Shown here: in pieces, positions 24,395 through 39,000 of the stretch | How positions within the stretch are numbered: position 1 is the first letter of the stretch | How the letters are laid out: each line of letters opens with the position of its first letter | Origin: Cyprinodon diabolis | Lineage: Eukaryota > Chordata > Actinopteri > Cyprinodontiformes > Cyprinodontidae | Assembly: GCA_030533445.1 (NCBI GenBank) | Contig: CM060070.1 | Coordinates: 25,408,001-25,472,000, forward strand | Reading direction: 5' to 3' | Length of the DNA: 64,000 nt | The notes under the pieces: generated by a model | Database searches by the model: none | What the model saw: the letters and a program-made list of their open reading frames with translations, nothing else | What the model was told of the DNA's origin: nothing | Program-made: the position numbers and the translations under genes

Positions 24395-26866
24395 TACAGT
24401 TTCGAAGCTTATTTAGTTAACAAATCTATACTATGTACATATTTTCAAAAATCAACAGTATTTATTTTACAACTGTTTAGGTTACAGTAACAGTGGGTCA
24501 AACTGGATCAACAGAATATTTACACCCATCAGTCTCGCAGGACATTATAAATATTCACAACCATTTCTAAACATATGGCAAGGAGCTCTATGCTAAGCTA
24601 CTGAGATAAATATGTTGCTTCAATTTCAACTTTTTTTGTTTGTTTACAGTAATCCAAATACTTTCTAAGGTCAACGCTACGCTACATTTCTGTGAAGAAA
24701 ACCGACCAAAGGTCAGTGGATAGCCTGATGCTTTCAGGGGCTTAAAAGCTTCTTAGTCTCTACATTAAAAATAATGAAGATGACCAGATACTGCATAGAT
24801 TCAGACGGGAACTTAACTTCATCCCATATACAATCAATTCCAAGGGACAATTCCAGGGTTTTCCATAAAATCTTGCAAAAACTATTCATTTAATCATTAA
24901 CATACAAAGTTCTACAGCATAGAGATTACCGGTTTTAAAGAGTTGTGGTCTATTTCCTCATCATACACCAGTTGAACCACCTCCCCCTCCTTAGTTTAAG
25001 GTCACTTCTGCTATAGAGTCAATAAGGGTTTTAAAGAGCTCTTAAACACGTCACAAAAAGTTGGTACATAATTTTGTTTGACCAAAGCAGCAGAAAACCA
25101 ATGAGCCCTTGGATGTAGTCCTATGTGCTAAGAGGCATCAGGGCAAAGACTCAGTGTGAATCATGTTGGCTGGAGTCACTCATGGTTTCACTGTCTGCTT
25201 TCATCCACAGTGAAGGTTACTTTAGATTTCCTTAGATGTTCGCCTCATGCTGAGGTGCATGAGGAGGGATTTAAAAATGCTCTTCACTAAATCTTGACAA
25301 AAGAGAGTGATAAGGCAGAAAATTGAGGACAAGAAAACAGGAAAAGCAGCCATTCTGAGGTCCATTTGCAAAAAGTATGGTAGAATAAAGATGATAAAAG
25401 AGACATTTAAAAAAAACAACAGGTCCAAAGGATGCTGAAACATCAACAGAATCAGGAGGCACTTTAATGGAAAAAAGAGATTTTTTTTCTTTTTTTTTTC
25501 TGAGTAATCCCACCGGGTGCTTTATAAGGCTCGTTTAAAGATCATTTTGCAGGAAAGCACATGATGCTACAAAAACAAGTTTTTTGCCGGTAAAGACTTA
25601 TAAAAACGGAATAGCGCTTTTTTTTTTTCGTGTTTACTTAAAACGAATTAAGTGTAGGCAGGAAGGTTAAAAAATCCAGCATTTCAGTATTCTTCCATAA
25701 TTGCTGCCTGTTTTGTGTCCCACTTGCATATCAATTTAATCAGCTTGCACAAAACCTACTATAACCAAGCACAAATCTCTGGAGGTATTTTCATTCCAGG
25801 TCGAAATCCACACCAAATATTTACATCCAGTAGGAAGGTGGGATGCAGTGATTGCATTAAAGGGACAGCAGTTAGATAGTTTTAGTTAATTATTAACATT
25901 ACAGCTTCAAGGACAAGAACAGTTTCTCTATTCTCTTCTCTTGGTTCCTTTTATCTAATATATTGCTATATTCACATTTAAAATTGTGCTTTGATAATAA
26001 CTTTAGATTTTGTTTACATGTTAAAAATGTCATTTCTACAGGTTGAAAAAAATCATTTACATCTTAGATTTGATTTTATTTTTATCCCCAATCAAGCCTT
26101 TCCATAAAATAAATAAGGGGGCAAAAATATTAAACAGATGAGGATTGTTTTTTTTTAATGTGCCGATAAAATGCAGGCTGATCAGAAACAAACAAGGGTT
26201 TTTACATCCATGTTGTGTGGCAAGGGCTGCGCTGGTTCAACTTAACACTAAAACCATTTTACAGCCAATGTTTAGTATTTTTAGGGATGACATAAATTTG
26301 TTTTTGCCAAAGTTAAGGCATGCCATAATTTATGCCTACAATATAAATGTTGCTTATAAAAAAAACTCACAATCTTCAGACTAATTACTTCAGCTGGACA
26401 TGACAAGCCAAAGCTTGTTCTTAGTAAACATACGGCACTAAACCTATTTCCTGTAGCAGTGCTTGAACCTATTACTAATCTTTTTTTTTTAAAAATCCAC
26501 ATATATCCAATCAATGTACTGATCTTCCATGTGGAAAGTACATTTAGCCCACAATGGAACAAACAGTTTAGCAGCATTCATGGATATTCTCATGTCTACC
26601 TCATTTAGTCTTCTTAAAATAACCAGTTCTTGCTAGGAGGTGTAAACTGAGGTCAGAAGATGCTATTTTTTGGGAAGGCCTGACTGCTTAGAAGCAACAA
26701 GAAAATAAGTAAATCAAAGCTACAGCTGGAGTCTGTTTGTCTGTAAGAAAAACACTGAACTGAAGGCCTCTGGGGGGTTTTCTATTGTGAAACGCTCGGC
26801 TGAAGTCTTAAGAGTTGTTACGTGGTTTATATTTCTCAGTTGGACCATAATTCAAAATCCAGGCGG
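24389..26866 (-). other. cep350: cep350 3' UTR (extent inferred)
   Basis: Non-repetitive AT-rich sequence after the stop codon at 26867-26869, with no splice sites or coding frame that fits the gene. The distal limit rests on the AATAAA at 24389-24394 and is uncertain. Confidence 0.5.
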
Positions 26867-27034
26867 TCAAGAGAGAGCTCCTCTTTTGGCTCTCTTGTCA
26901 GAAATAAGTGTGAATGTGTTAGCAGTGTCCTTCAGCAAAGTCTGGAAGATGCTGTCTGCGAGCTGGAGCTTGACACACAGTTCGTCCTCGTCGTAGTTAA
27001 GCCACTGGGCCTCCTCCTCATGGAGTTCCTGGGC
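26867..27034 (-). CDS. cep350: cep350 coding exon 36 (last, with stop)
   Basis: 168 nt, phase 0, 55 codons plus TGA at 26867-26869. Encodes AQELHEEEAQWLNYDEDELC and VKLQLADSIFQTLLKDTANT, matching the human C-terminal block. The last ten or so residues (SDKRAKRGALS) differ from the human ending. Acceptor TTTGTTAG|GCCCAG. Confidence 0.95.
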   Translation of the reverse strand, partial: AQELHEEEAQWLNYDEDELCVKLQLADSIFQTLLKDTANTFTLISDKRAKRGALS

Positions 27035-30000
27035 CTAACAAACAAAAACAGACTTCACTTCAATGACTAGGAGAGAAAACTAAAATACAACATTCACACC
27101 TTGATGTAAAATTTACATTCTCTTCAATTTCCTGTTTTGGGGGGGGGGATAAAATAAATAAAATCACTTTTTCCTCTAGAGTCTAATTTAAATGAATGAT
27201 TTTCCATTTATAAAAGGCTTTGGTCTTATGCATAAATTGTTAAATGCTAATAAAACTTAACTACTGCATTTACTTGCATAACAGAGGCACAGCTCATTTA
27301 AAAAAATGAGGTTTCATTGTTTATGTAAATTAATAAAAAAATCTCCTAAATATATAAACGCACAATATTTGCTCAAATGGTAAAAACAGGCCATTTTTTC
27401 TAGAGACACCTTCAAAAAAACTTAACACCACATAACAAAGACTGGTTTAAATTCCATCCATAATATTAAATATACTATTAAGACATCATGTGCGATATTT
27501 TATGCTGCAAATGCCTAAAAAATTTAAAAGACATAGAAAAATAAAATGTTTAGGTCTTACCAGAATGTGATCAACCCTGTCCCTCTTCTTCCTGCCAAAT
27601 TTGAGCATCTTCTGCCAGTCAGTCTTTTGACTCTGATCTTGCTTCAGACCATACAGCTTAAGTACTTCTTCTGTGACAAATTCCTGTCAAACCACATAAG
27701 AAAATATCACGAGTTAGTTGCTTAATATACTATGTAAATAAATATGCAACATTGTATTAAAGGAAATCAGCGAACAAGAAAAAAAAAAAAAAGCTGCAGA
27801 ACTCAACCTGAATTTTGTTGATGTCTCCAGCGGTCTTGACTCTGTGAATGAAGGAGGACTTTACTTGACGTGGTTTGACCCACTGAGGTTGATCAGTATT
27901 CGGATCTTCAGCAAATATTTCCTTAAGTAACTCCCATGTAAGGTCAAACACGGCCTAAGGAAAAGATATAACCAAAAAACACATGCTGTGACATGCAAGT
28001 AAGGAACCTCAAAATAGATCAAGAGATTGTTTTTTTATATTAGGACAATGACATGCATGTAACCAAGGCAATTTAAATGACCTGCAACAAAGTTCTTAAT
28101 TAAACTAAACCGACTCCTGTTGATGGTGTCTGGTATATGACTTTATATGATGCAAACACTATTTGCATCATAGATTTTTAAAAGTTGTGCCCCCATTTCC
28201 AAGCAGATTTGTTCTATAAAGACCCTCTACTAAGTTTTTTGTTTTTCTACCCAATGTTTTTATCACAGCTGATTCCAGTAATTCGTATAATGAAAAGAGA
28301 TGCTACTGCTCTATTATCGCCACTCTGATGGCTGAATTTAAATGATAAAAAAACCTACTCAGCTGCATGATAAGTTCATAGCCCAATGACAAAGCTAATT
28401 GTGTTTAAGCTGATGCATTAGCAGAACATTATAATAGTTCTGTCAAGTGCTGAAGAGGCATATTAGGGCAGACATTGAAAAAGTCAGGCTAGGATAACAT
28501 GTCTGTTACTATTGAGTAAAAACGACTGCAGCCTCTTCAAACTTTACAGCCTTATGCTGAACAAGTAACAATTACTCAATATATTAACAACATTTATTGG
28601 CCCCTAGTGCATTAAGATGTAAAAATAATACTAGTCAACATAAGATTAAAATATGCAAAAGAAACATTAATGAAAAATCTGTTATTTACGTTTGATTAAA
28701 AACTATAAGCTATTACATACTTTGCACACCTCTATGGAAGTTTCTATGGAAAACTCATCACTAGTATTACAAAATCTAAGAGCTTCTAATAGTTGCTGAC
28801 CAGCTTTTTTTGTGTTTTCTGCTGGAGTTTTTGGAAGGCCCTCTTTCCATCTACCTACCTACTCCTTAGCTTCCCCCACAATCTCACCATCAGATCCAAG
28901 TCAGGACTTTGCTGAGCAGCTTTAAAAAAATGATCATTTACAGTAAAAGAAAAAAAAAAGTGGTATATTAAATTCGTTACTTTCAGCCTAAATCTTCTAG
29001 GTTTAGTAATAATTTGGAGATTTCTTTAAAATGAGCTAATTAACAGGCTGGGACTCTATGTCTGACCCTACATTTTCCCCTTTTCTTAAATTATTGATTT
29101 CATATTGAAACCAAATCCCTTGTATTAGTGATTAATCCCAATAAAAGTGAACTTTTTCACTGTATATCAATAGGTGGGTGTTCTCAATGTTTCTAATAAA
29201 ATCCTACAAAAAATATCCTCGACTTATAATTCCTAAGCATTTTCAATTCACTACTTATTTTTAGAAGAAAATCTGTGTGGTGATTTATGTCAGTTCAGTT
29301 TTTCTTTTTTTTTGTGTGCAATTTCTTAGTTTTACCTTTTTGTAACTGATGATGGAGAGGGCATCTTTGTCCTGGCTGCTGGACTCTTTCCCTAAATACT
29401 CCAGGGATGGTGTAGGCTTTGAAAGTTGTTCAAGTATGAGCGCCCCCTCCTTCCCCAGGCCAAAAGCCTCCCAGATCTCCTGTGTGGCAGAATGGACCAT
29501 TTTCTCCACCTCTGTGGCCGAGTGGGGCACAATCATGGCGGGCTGTTCAGGTAGTTTGGGAGGCAAGGGGAGGGGTAGCTCTGGTCTTGGTGGAGTTTTT
29601 ACCTGCGAGTCCCCACCTAATGATGAAACCATGGCCCCCATGTGCGGGCCCAGTGACCTGCCAAGTTCACCTCCGAGCTCTTCTTTCTGTTTGAGTCTCT
29701 GCTGCTGTCTGCGGGAGCTGAGACCAAAGTCCTCATCAAACCAGTCCTGATCATCCCCAATATCATCCAGCAATTCTCGGCTCAGCTCCAGTTCAGCTAA
29801 ACGCTTAGCGAGCTCCTCTTGGCCACTGGGTCCAAATACTGGACTCTCCTGGTTTAAGAAATATGCACTGTTTTAGTCTCTGATTGAGGGTCATAAGGTA
29901 ATTTATGACAAAATGTAACATATCAGAATAGATCCAATCATATCCATGCATTTTACACATTTAAACTTAAAAAAATAATTGGACATTCTGCAACCAAAGA

Positions 30001-33000
30001 CAAAAACTTTCAGTATTTACCAACGCATCAATAGTCTGTCAACACATGGGTGGACTTTGAGTGTACACATTAAAAGCCTCGCATGTCAAGTAAACAACTT
30101 CTATTAGCCAGAGCTAGATCATATCCCAGCGGTTGAGAAGCCAAGTAACATTTCCTATAATCTACATCAACAAAGTTTGAGGTGTTTGAAATATTTAAGA
30201 AAAATCAGAAACACTCACTGATCTGTTGCAGAGTTCAGGAGAAGACAACTCCCCCTTTTCAGCAGGTAGAAAGAACGGTAGATTATCTTTCTGCCCCACT
30301 GAAGAGATCCACTTTTCTTCATCATTTCCAACAAACAAACATCCATTTAACTGGTTGGCCTTTTTTATCTTTTCTTCTTTGGACCTTTTTATTTCAGAGC
30401 ACTGCTTAAAACAATCTTTGATCAAGTTGTTGAGAAGCTTGTCAGTAAATGTGTCCAGCCGATCCCCGTCCTTCTCTTCTCTCTTATCATTCTTGATGTC
30501 TGCTGGCCGATCTGTGGGAATCAATTCCTGCTTAATGTCAGTATTATTTCTCTCAGCGATGGCTGCTTTCTTCTCATTCTCCTCAGTTCTTTCTTGATCT
30601 GGAATAAGGGATGCGTGCGATGCTTCATTTAAGTCTAAAATCACATCCTTAAGGTTCACATGACAAATCTGATGCTCAGGTTTTTTCTGATGCTGTGAAT
30701 TGAGGATCAGTTTGGAATCAAGCGGGATCTGGTCCTTCTCATCCAAATCTTTTACATCTCTAGACTTGTTGTCCTTGTTAAGTGTTTGATCGTTTTTGAT
30801 TTCTGGATCTTTTGGTTTTTGAGGACTGCCTTTTACCTTTTTCTGCTGTTCCCCACCTTTATCAGATAAGTCATCAAAGAAAGAGTCCTCATCTTCTGTA
30901 GTATCTGCATAGAGCTCAAACTTGTCTGGGAGGTGTGAGACTTTGTCTGGAGGAGCAAAGATACCATGGGACTCCTCACATTCAAAGTAAACAACCCCAT
31001 CATAAGTACCGTTGTTACTTCCTTCAGATTTGTCCAACTCTACACCTGCCCAAAAGCCATTGGCGAAGCTGGTTGGACCTTTAAATCTCAGGGTGCCTGG
31101 TTGAACGCCTCCAACTAGGACCCGGTCTCCAAGCTGAAAACCTGGCATTTCATCTAGAACCAAAGGAGAAGCGACCCCTTGGCTGGAAAACTCTGTCTTA
31201 TTCTCAAATTTTAAATCTTCTCCATTATGCTGGAAATCCACAAGTTTTGCTGAATGAAGGTCTTGCTCACCAGCACTAGCAGGCCGACTTATCTCTTCGG
31301 GTATTTCTTCTTCTACTTCATCTTGGGTGTCAAAAGTGGGGGTTGCCCTGGATGACTCTTTACTTGAATGCTTAACTTCCATTTGGGGCAAAGAGACTTG
31401 AGACTCGTGCTTAGAAATATGATCCTCTGAAGGTGAAAAATGAGCAGATTCAAAGTCCTCCTGGTAACCATCGGTGCCAAGAGACACGTCAACATCTTTA
31501 CAGAGTGGCTGTTTTTTTAAAGAGAAGCCATTTGAGTCAGGTGAGAGAGGGGGGTCTTTGGCTGAAGAGCTGCAGCTTACATGTGATGAAGCTTCCAGAT
31601 TACCGGCAGCAGAATACTGAGCACAAGGTATAAAGGTATTTGACTTCACAGCATCCTCCGCTTCAGATATTTCCCTGTCATTCCTCTGTTCTTCCTGATC
31701 CAAGCCGTCAGACCTTTCATGTTCCCCGCCTATGATAGGAGGGTCTTGTTTAGATGCAGTTATTTTTTCCTGGGAGTCAGGTTTGAGAAGGTGGTTAGAC
31801 TGTTCATCCTCAGACCTGGAGTGTACTTCCACATCTAACTGTTCCTCAATATCAGATTTTTTGTCAGACAAAACCTTCTCATTCTCAGACTCTGGCTTGG
31901 ATAGAGATCTTAAAAGAGACCCTGATGAATGACTGCCAGACGGTCGGCTGTATTTAGTCACAGTGGGAGTTCTGGGGACCTCGTTGGGTAAATCTTCAGG
32001 CAAAGCTTTGGAAGCTGATTGGCTATGATAAGACTGTGGAAAGGTATCTGCCAAAAACATAAAGGAGAAGAGAATTAATAAAATGTATTGTACTAATAAT
32101 ACATCTGAGATATATTTTGCATGTGATAAATGTGTTCACACAAATATTATATAAACCACTCACTATTATTTTGTGAGACATCAATAACTGTGCCTGCAGA
32201 GTCAGAGCTTTTGATGTCAGATCTGAAAAGGAGATAGTCTTAAAATGATTACAATGCTTTTAAAAAACATTGTACACAGAGTCCTCTTCAAAAGTATTCA
32301 TATATCATTCTTGTGTGATTTTACAAGTTAGACAGACAAAGTGGTATAAAACTGTGAATTAGAAAAAGATTTATAAAGCAAAAAGGTAGATTTTGAAAAA
32401 TCATGTGCTTTTAACCACAGCCTGCTTTTACCATCAGGCTTTTAAATAAAATGTATTCTTAAATTTTTTTGCAATGTCCTATGTATTGGAGGGTTTAGCA
32501 TTGTCTGAATCTCCTCTGCATACCTGTGCAGAGAAGGTTTGATAGATGACTGCTCCAAAACGTAGCTGGAATCATTTATATTTGAAGTAGTATCAGGTGT
32601 TGAGTCTGGCTCCTTATTAAGCTCTGCTTTGGTTTTCTCAATGAAATCGTTGTAGTTCTAGAAATAAAAACAAAGCGCAAACAGGGTAGGTTCAGCTATA
32701 AGGAATCTTGCAAAAGAAAGAGCAGAGATAAATGGACACATCATGACAGCATCAACAATTTTGCATGGTCAAATGCACAAATGAAATACAAACATATTTA
32801 CCTCAAGTTTCTTCAATAGTTGTGCCTCCTGAGCCTTCAGCCGCTCCTTGTGTCGCTTTTTCTGCTCTTTTTTCAGCTGGTAGGCCATGATCTTACGTTT
32901 TCTCAGCTCTTCCCTTAGTGCCTTGACACGACTCTCAATGTCACTCTGGTCTGAAATGTTTTCTGCAGGAAAATTTTGGGGGAAAAAAGAATCACAGCTA

Positions 33001-36000
33001 GAATGTGAACACAGCTTTAGTCCCATGTTTGGTAGGGGATAATCCACATTTCGCTCACAGAAACTAGAAAAAATTACTTTACATTTTCTCTCTGGTAGAG
33101 AGTAAAGCTCATTTTCATAAACACAATGAACAAAGAGCATTAAGCAAGTAGCTTAAGAGTCTATGCTTGTAGCCTGTCAGTAAATTAAACATTTTACTAA
33201 CAAACAGCAAAACTTTACTTTTACATTAAGCAGAATTCTAAGTTTGTCCTCTCTATATGAGAGCTAAGCAGTTTAGGCATCAGTTATTTTCTAAAATTTA
33301 ATTCGGGCAGCACCACAGCCTACTGAACCAATAGAGCACGCAATACAGCTGCATTATGTCCATGCTGGGCTTTATCTCTTCAATATTTGTCAAACAAAAA
33401 GTCTGAATGGTTCTGAACTGCTAAAATGTGCGTTTCTAAAGATTAACTCACCAGACAGCACAGCTGTCAGGTGATCAGGAACCTGGGAGGTGGAGCGAAG
33501 TTGCATCTTGCTCTTACTGCCACAATCTGATGGAGAGGCAGCAGGGCTTTGGCTGCCTTTGATTGAAGAGGACTTTGTACAACAGGAAGTAAAAGAAGAA
33601 ATGGAAAGAGAATCATGCATCACAGATAAACTGATCAGTGCAAAATGAGCATTAATAATGTGTTTGTGCAATCAATAAGAAAATGTTTGGAAATGTTTTG
33701 AGCCCTTTTAAACTAGCAAAAAAACCTTTATTACCTTTAGAGCCGGTAATTGAGACTCAGCAGAAAAGTCTTGAGTGTAAGTAGTGGGGCTGCTATAAAC
33801 CGGGGCTTGTGTTTCACCCACTAAAGCCAGTTGCACTGAGGTTGGACTCTCTTGGTGCAGAGAAACCGGTCCCTCTGTGTGTATACTGGACTCCGTTACA
33901 ATTGAGGAGCAGTTGTCTTCACTCACAAGCTCTGAAAGATAAAGAAAAATTAAAAATTCAGTGATAAAAAATATATATATATGAAATTAACTCTGATTAA
34001 ATGGGTCCTAAATTGACACACTAAACTGATACAAGCTGCAGAATACATTGTTTCATGAGCAAAGATAAGCATGCCCTAAATTTGATCAACTGGTTCCATC
34101 ATAATTGTTTTGCCACATACAAGGAAGACGTAAACAGGTGATATCCCAAAAAGGATGCACAAATTGATACATTTAGCAGAATGCATTTTAGTTTAGTAAT
34201 ATTACATGGACATAACAGGTTGACTCTAAGAATACAAGAGTGAAACCCTCCAACAAGAACAAGGAAATATGAAGCTAATTTGAAACCACAACCTCACCCT
34301 TTTCACTGTCATATCTAAGTTCTAAGCTTTGTCGGTGAGAAGCCTGCGATCCAGTTTCAGAGATATCATTTCCATCGCTCTCAGACGTTTTACGATCCTT
34401 GTCCAGAGGTCTTCTGAGGTCCCAGGCAGCCAAGGCCTCTCTCTCCATCCTTCGGACTTCAGCCTCCTCCTGATCCAGTTGCTGTTTCCACTGGAGCAGC
34501 TCCTCAGCATGGTGGCGCCTTTGCATCAGTTGCTGTTCTCGCCTCGTCAGGAACCTAGAGAAATGGATAGTTGGCAAAAGAACAATAGGATGAGAGGGAA
34601 GTGAATGAACAGAATAGAAAGAGGATTGTGATATAAAAAGAAAACGGGGAATAAACATGGGAGTGGATTTAAAAAGGAAAGGATTTAAACATGGTGAAAA
34701 TTTTATTTAAAAAACAATGAGAAGAAACAGAACAGAGATAAAGCATAAACAACGTTAAAACAGGACCTTTAAGAGAAGACCAAAACGTCCCAGTTATTAC
34801 TGCAAACTCACCTCAAACCTTTGCAAAACAGAGAAAAAAATAACACACGCATTCAACGCATGCTTCAAATATTACTCCAGAAAGGAATGCACATGTACCC
34901 TTTAAATAAAAAGGTGATGAAATGTTACTCAATTTGAAATAGGAGTAAAAAAAAAAAAAATAGAGTATAGAGCTTAAATTCATACATCACACTCCTAGCT
35001 TAGGGTTGGTCATGGGGCTTAATCACACACAAACATATGCACAGACAATAATCCATTAGGCAAAGCCAGTACATGTCATTACTGATATATTACTCACTGA
35101 CAGTGGTCTTTTATATAAAAAATATAAAGTAAATGTTTGTTTTAAAATAGAATCTAAAATAGATATCAGTTAATTCTTTTTCTCTAAACCATTTTATTAT
35201 CTTTAAGCTCTCTATGCTAAACGTATTTAAAAAAAAAAAATAAAAAAAAAAAAGACAGAGGAGTCAGGTATAGATGTGTTTGCCGTGTTATGCCTCTCAT
35301 TTGTGGGTGCTGTTACAATGCAGTGTTATTTAGCCGCGATCTAATTAGGAAGCTTTTCTCTTGACCTAATATATACTGATGACAACCCAGAAACTAAGCT
35401 CCATTACAGCCAAGAACCATCTGTACCTATTATCCCATAATATGCAACAGTTGGATAGCAAAGGAGCAAGATTAGATTCACTTAGCTCATTACAGGGATG
35501 GAGCACAGGACTTTAGATCTATTTGTTACAGAATGCTTAACTTCTGAGATAGTGTTTTCTTATTTCAAAATCTGTCTGTCTTCGATAACTGGGCTGAATT
35601 TGAACACCCTACTGGGATGTAGTAATTAAATAGAAACTCAGCAAATTTTGTTTCTAATAATTCATATCAAGAGTGGAAGAAATCAAAGGGAAAAGAAATT
35701 AGAAAAATATTGTTTCATACTCATCAAAAATGCCTAATAACACTTTAGTAAGAGGAATCCTTTCACAGCACCAATATTCAAAAGCACAGCGTTATCTTAT
35801 TCTAAGTTAGTAGTTTTCTCTGGGCATTTTTGCAGCATTCATTTCAATATTTCTCCCGGAGACCATTTAATACCCCACAAAAGACAGGGGGGACAAAAAC
35901 CCCAAAACACACACATCCAATCAAGCATAACCCACCAGCCCACGCTCCACAGAGTCCCAGTGTCAGTGGATGAACACAAGCATGTTCCATGGGGTGGGGG

Positions 36001-39000
36001 TGGGAGAGGAAGTGAGGCCAAGCAGGGCTAGGTAGAGAAAGAGAGCACTATACAGTACCTGACCAACTGGTTGTAGATAAAGAGCTGGAATTTAGGGTGG
36101 AGGTTGGGAAGACAGACACTGAGAGAGGCCCAGTGGTGGGCCGTGAACACAGAGAAGAAGCAGTGGACAGGGGAACAGTGTCTACAACACACAGGCACGG
36201 AACAGACATTTAAAAGAGCCACATCAGGGTGCAGACAAACAACAGACACGCACACAGGTTGGAAAAAGACAATGAGACAAAAGAAGGAAAGAACACGTAG
36301 AGAGAGAGAGGGAGAGAGCAATATAAGAAAATGTGGTTCTATTGCACAGAAGGGCTTGTGAAAAATGTTTGGGCTATTTTAAAGCTGCATGTTGCTTCAA
36401 ACTAGGGAGGGGCAATAAATATATACCAGAATATTATTGGGAGAAATATTATCGTGATAAGAGTTGTAAGCTTTTGTGATAACAACACAATAACCTCTTA
36501 ATGATGAAACCCGAAAAATTAAAAGTATGGTTTGAATTGGTAATTGTCACCTTTTCCACAGCTCATTATATAATTAAATGCATTCATCTCCTCTTACCAC
36601 CTAATCATTCCCAATCTAATAATACATTTGAGCAATTCATTGTGGAAATATCAGGTATTGGTCATTGATAGTTAATTGATAGATAAAATTAAAAAAATCA
36701 GTCTTTTGCAAAGATAACCACAACTCCTGTAGGGGAAAAAAAAAACCCCACAAGAACGAACAACTGGAAACCTCTCAGGATAAAAGATTCCTAAGGTGTA
36801 TAATGTTCATAAAATGATATCGCTAAATGGAGGGTAATAATGGGTTCAACATATTCCTCTACACATCAGCTGTGAAGTGCAAGAATAGCACAGCATGCTG
36901 GCCGAACAAAAAATGTTAAGCTTGTGAATAAATAAAAAATATGGATAGAAAGAAAATAGGCAGGGGACCTGTATATTATGCAAATGAATTATAATAGTTT
37001 GCAGAAAGGTCAATACATGAATAGGAATTAAATAAGTATCTTTACTTTTCATCCATGTGAGACTGCATTTTCTTAAGCTTCTGCATGATGCTGCTGGTCT
37101 CACTTCCAGAGATGGATAGCGAAGGTGAGGGACTGCGCATTTCATCGGGAAGCCTCTGGGAGGACAGTTCAGTGCCTGAAGGTTCTGACATTGGAATTTC
37201 CTAGAAATGTTACAAGAGACACACACAGGGAATTCCTTTAGGCTCTGCTTCTATAGAAAAATAATCTGTTCTTCCTTCCTTCTGCGGAGGGTAAGTAAGC
37301 GCTTACAGGGGGAGCCTCTCCCTCTGCACATTTGAGACGCTCTTTCAGTCTGAGTGTTGAGTTTCTCATCCGTTCAATCTCTTCCTGCTGTTTCAGTAAC
37401 AACTGCCTTTCTTTTCTAGCTGCTTTGTTGGCTTCCTGGAGTCTCTTGATCTCTGCCTGATAAAACAGAACATTGCATAATGAGACAAAACACTGGATCT
37501 TGATGAAAATTATACAACCTTGCCATTAGTCAAAACAGCAATTTGTCCCAACATACCTGCTCCTGCTGGAGTTTAAGCAGAAGTCCCCTCTGCTTCTTTC
37601 TGATTGGTGGCATTTTATCATCCTCACCCTTGTCTCTCAGCTTCTTCTTCTGGTGCTCAAGCCAGGCTAGTTCTGTCCTTGTCTTTTCTTTGAGAGCTTT
37701 CTGGCGTAGATGCAACAGAGAACTCTGATGTTGTAGTCTTACCTCCTCGTCCTTCATGTATTGTCGTACCATTTCCATTGTGAACTTAGAAAAACTGTCC
37801 TGCCCACTAGAGAACGCTATGTGTGCATCCTTAGACTTCAGAGGAGCCGAGGGTAAAAAGAAAATGGGATAAGGTAACAAAGACAAAAAAACAAAAAAAT
37901 AAAAGAAAGTGATTAAAAAAAAAAAAAAATAACAGTAAATATTTACTACCATTTTCCATAACCACAGAAGCACAAAGGTTTAGGAAGTCTGGACTGTCTC
38001 CTCACCTTAAAGGAATCACATGATCCCATATCTGGAACCAATGTTTCATTGAGACTGGCTCCAAAATCTTCTGCTTCCCTCTGATGGTGCAACTTTTTCT
38101 GCATGGTTCCTCTACGATGAGCTTCAGATGGCAGCAAAGAACGGAAAGAGCATTCCTCTATGTCATCTTCCGTCATGGACTGATCGAACTTCAGAGAATA
38201 CTCAGTGGCCACAGATGTAGTTTCTCCTGATGGAACAGAGACAACATTGGTAATGCACATGCCAAGTACAATTATGAGGAACAATGTGCTTCCACTGGTA
38301 ATATAATAGTGGTAGGGATCCATTAGCCTCTGACTACTAAGTGGGTGCAGTGGGGTATCTGACATATAGAACCTACCAGAATTTGAAAGCTATTAAGTAC
38401 CTTTCTCATCCTCTAGAGAGAGAATCCTTTCGCTGTAGACTGAGTCATTTGCTGCTGCTGGAATATCCTCCTCAATAGAGCTGCAGGCTGCTTCCTCTTT
38501 TACCCTCTCCTCAGCTCTCCCATTCCTCCGTTTTCTCTCGACAGGCTCTCTTTTCACTTTTTCTCTGTGGTCAGATGAAGCACGTGATGGGCTGGTTTGG
38601 TTACTTCCACATGGAGATGCACTGAGGATTGAGAATTACGTATGAATTATCAGTGCCTTTTGTTGCGATGCGAGGCAAATGTGTATAAAGAAGCTATTGG
38701 CTACCTGACATTTGGTCTTCTAAAAGATAGCGAGTCAGGCTGACTGAGGCTGTTTTGAGAAGATGAGGGCTCACCAGAACTGGCCCTTCGTTTTGAAACT
38801 TCACTTTTATAACTGTAAGGGATCAACCACAAACCAAGATATATTAAACAACAAAATATTTAGTGCACCAAAGATATAACTATGTAATATCTAAGGTGCT
38901 TCTTTGATGGTTTTTGGAATCATGCAATTTAATCTTGACCAGATCAGAAAGCAGAGTCGTAGTTTAATACGCAACTCTGTGTCTGACAGGGTGGCTCCTC

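Noticed and set aside
29349..29750. 133-codon plus-strand open frame
   Set aside because: Antisense shadow of cep350 coding exon 33.
30226..30597. 123-codon plus-strand open frame
   Set aside because: Antisense shadow of the large cep350 coding exon 32.
32285..32420. Sequence starting cttcaaaagtattcatatat as a Tc1-type MITE
   Set aside because: It resembles the 'caaaagtattcata' start of a common element, but divergence is high and no second end was found.
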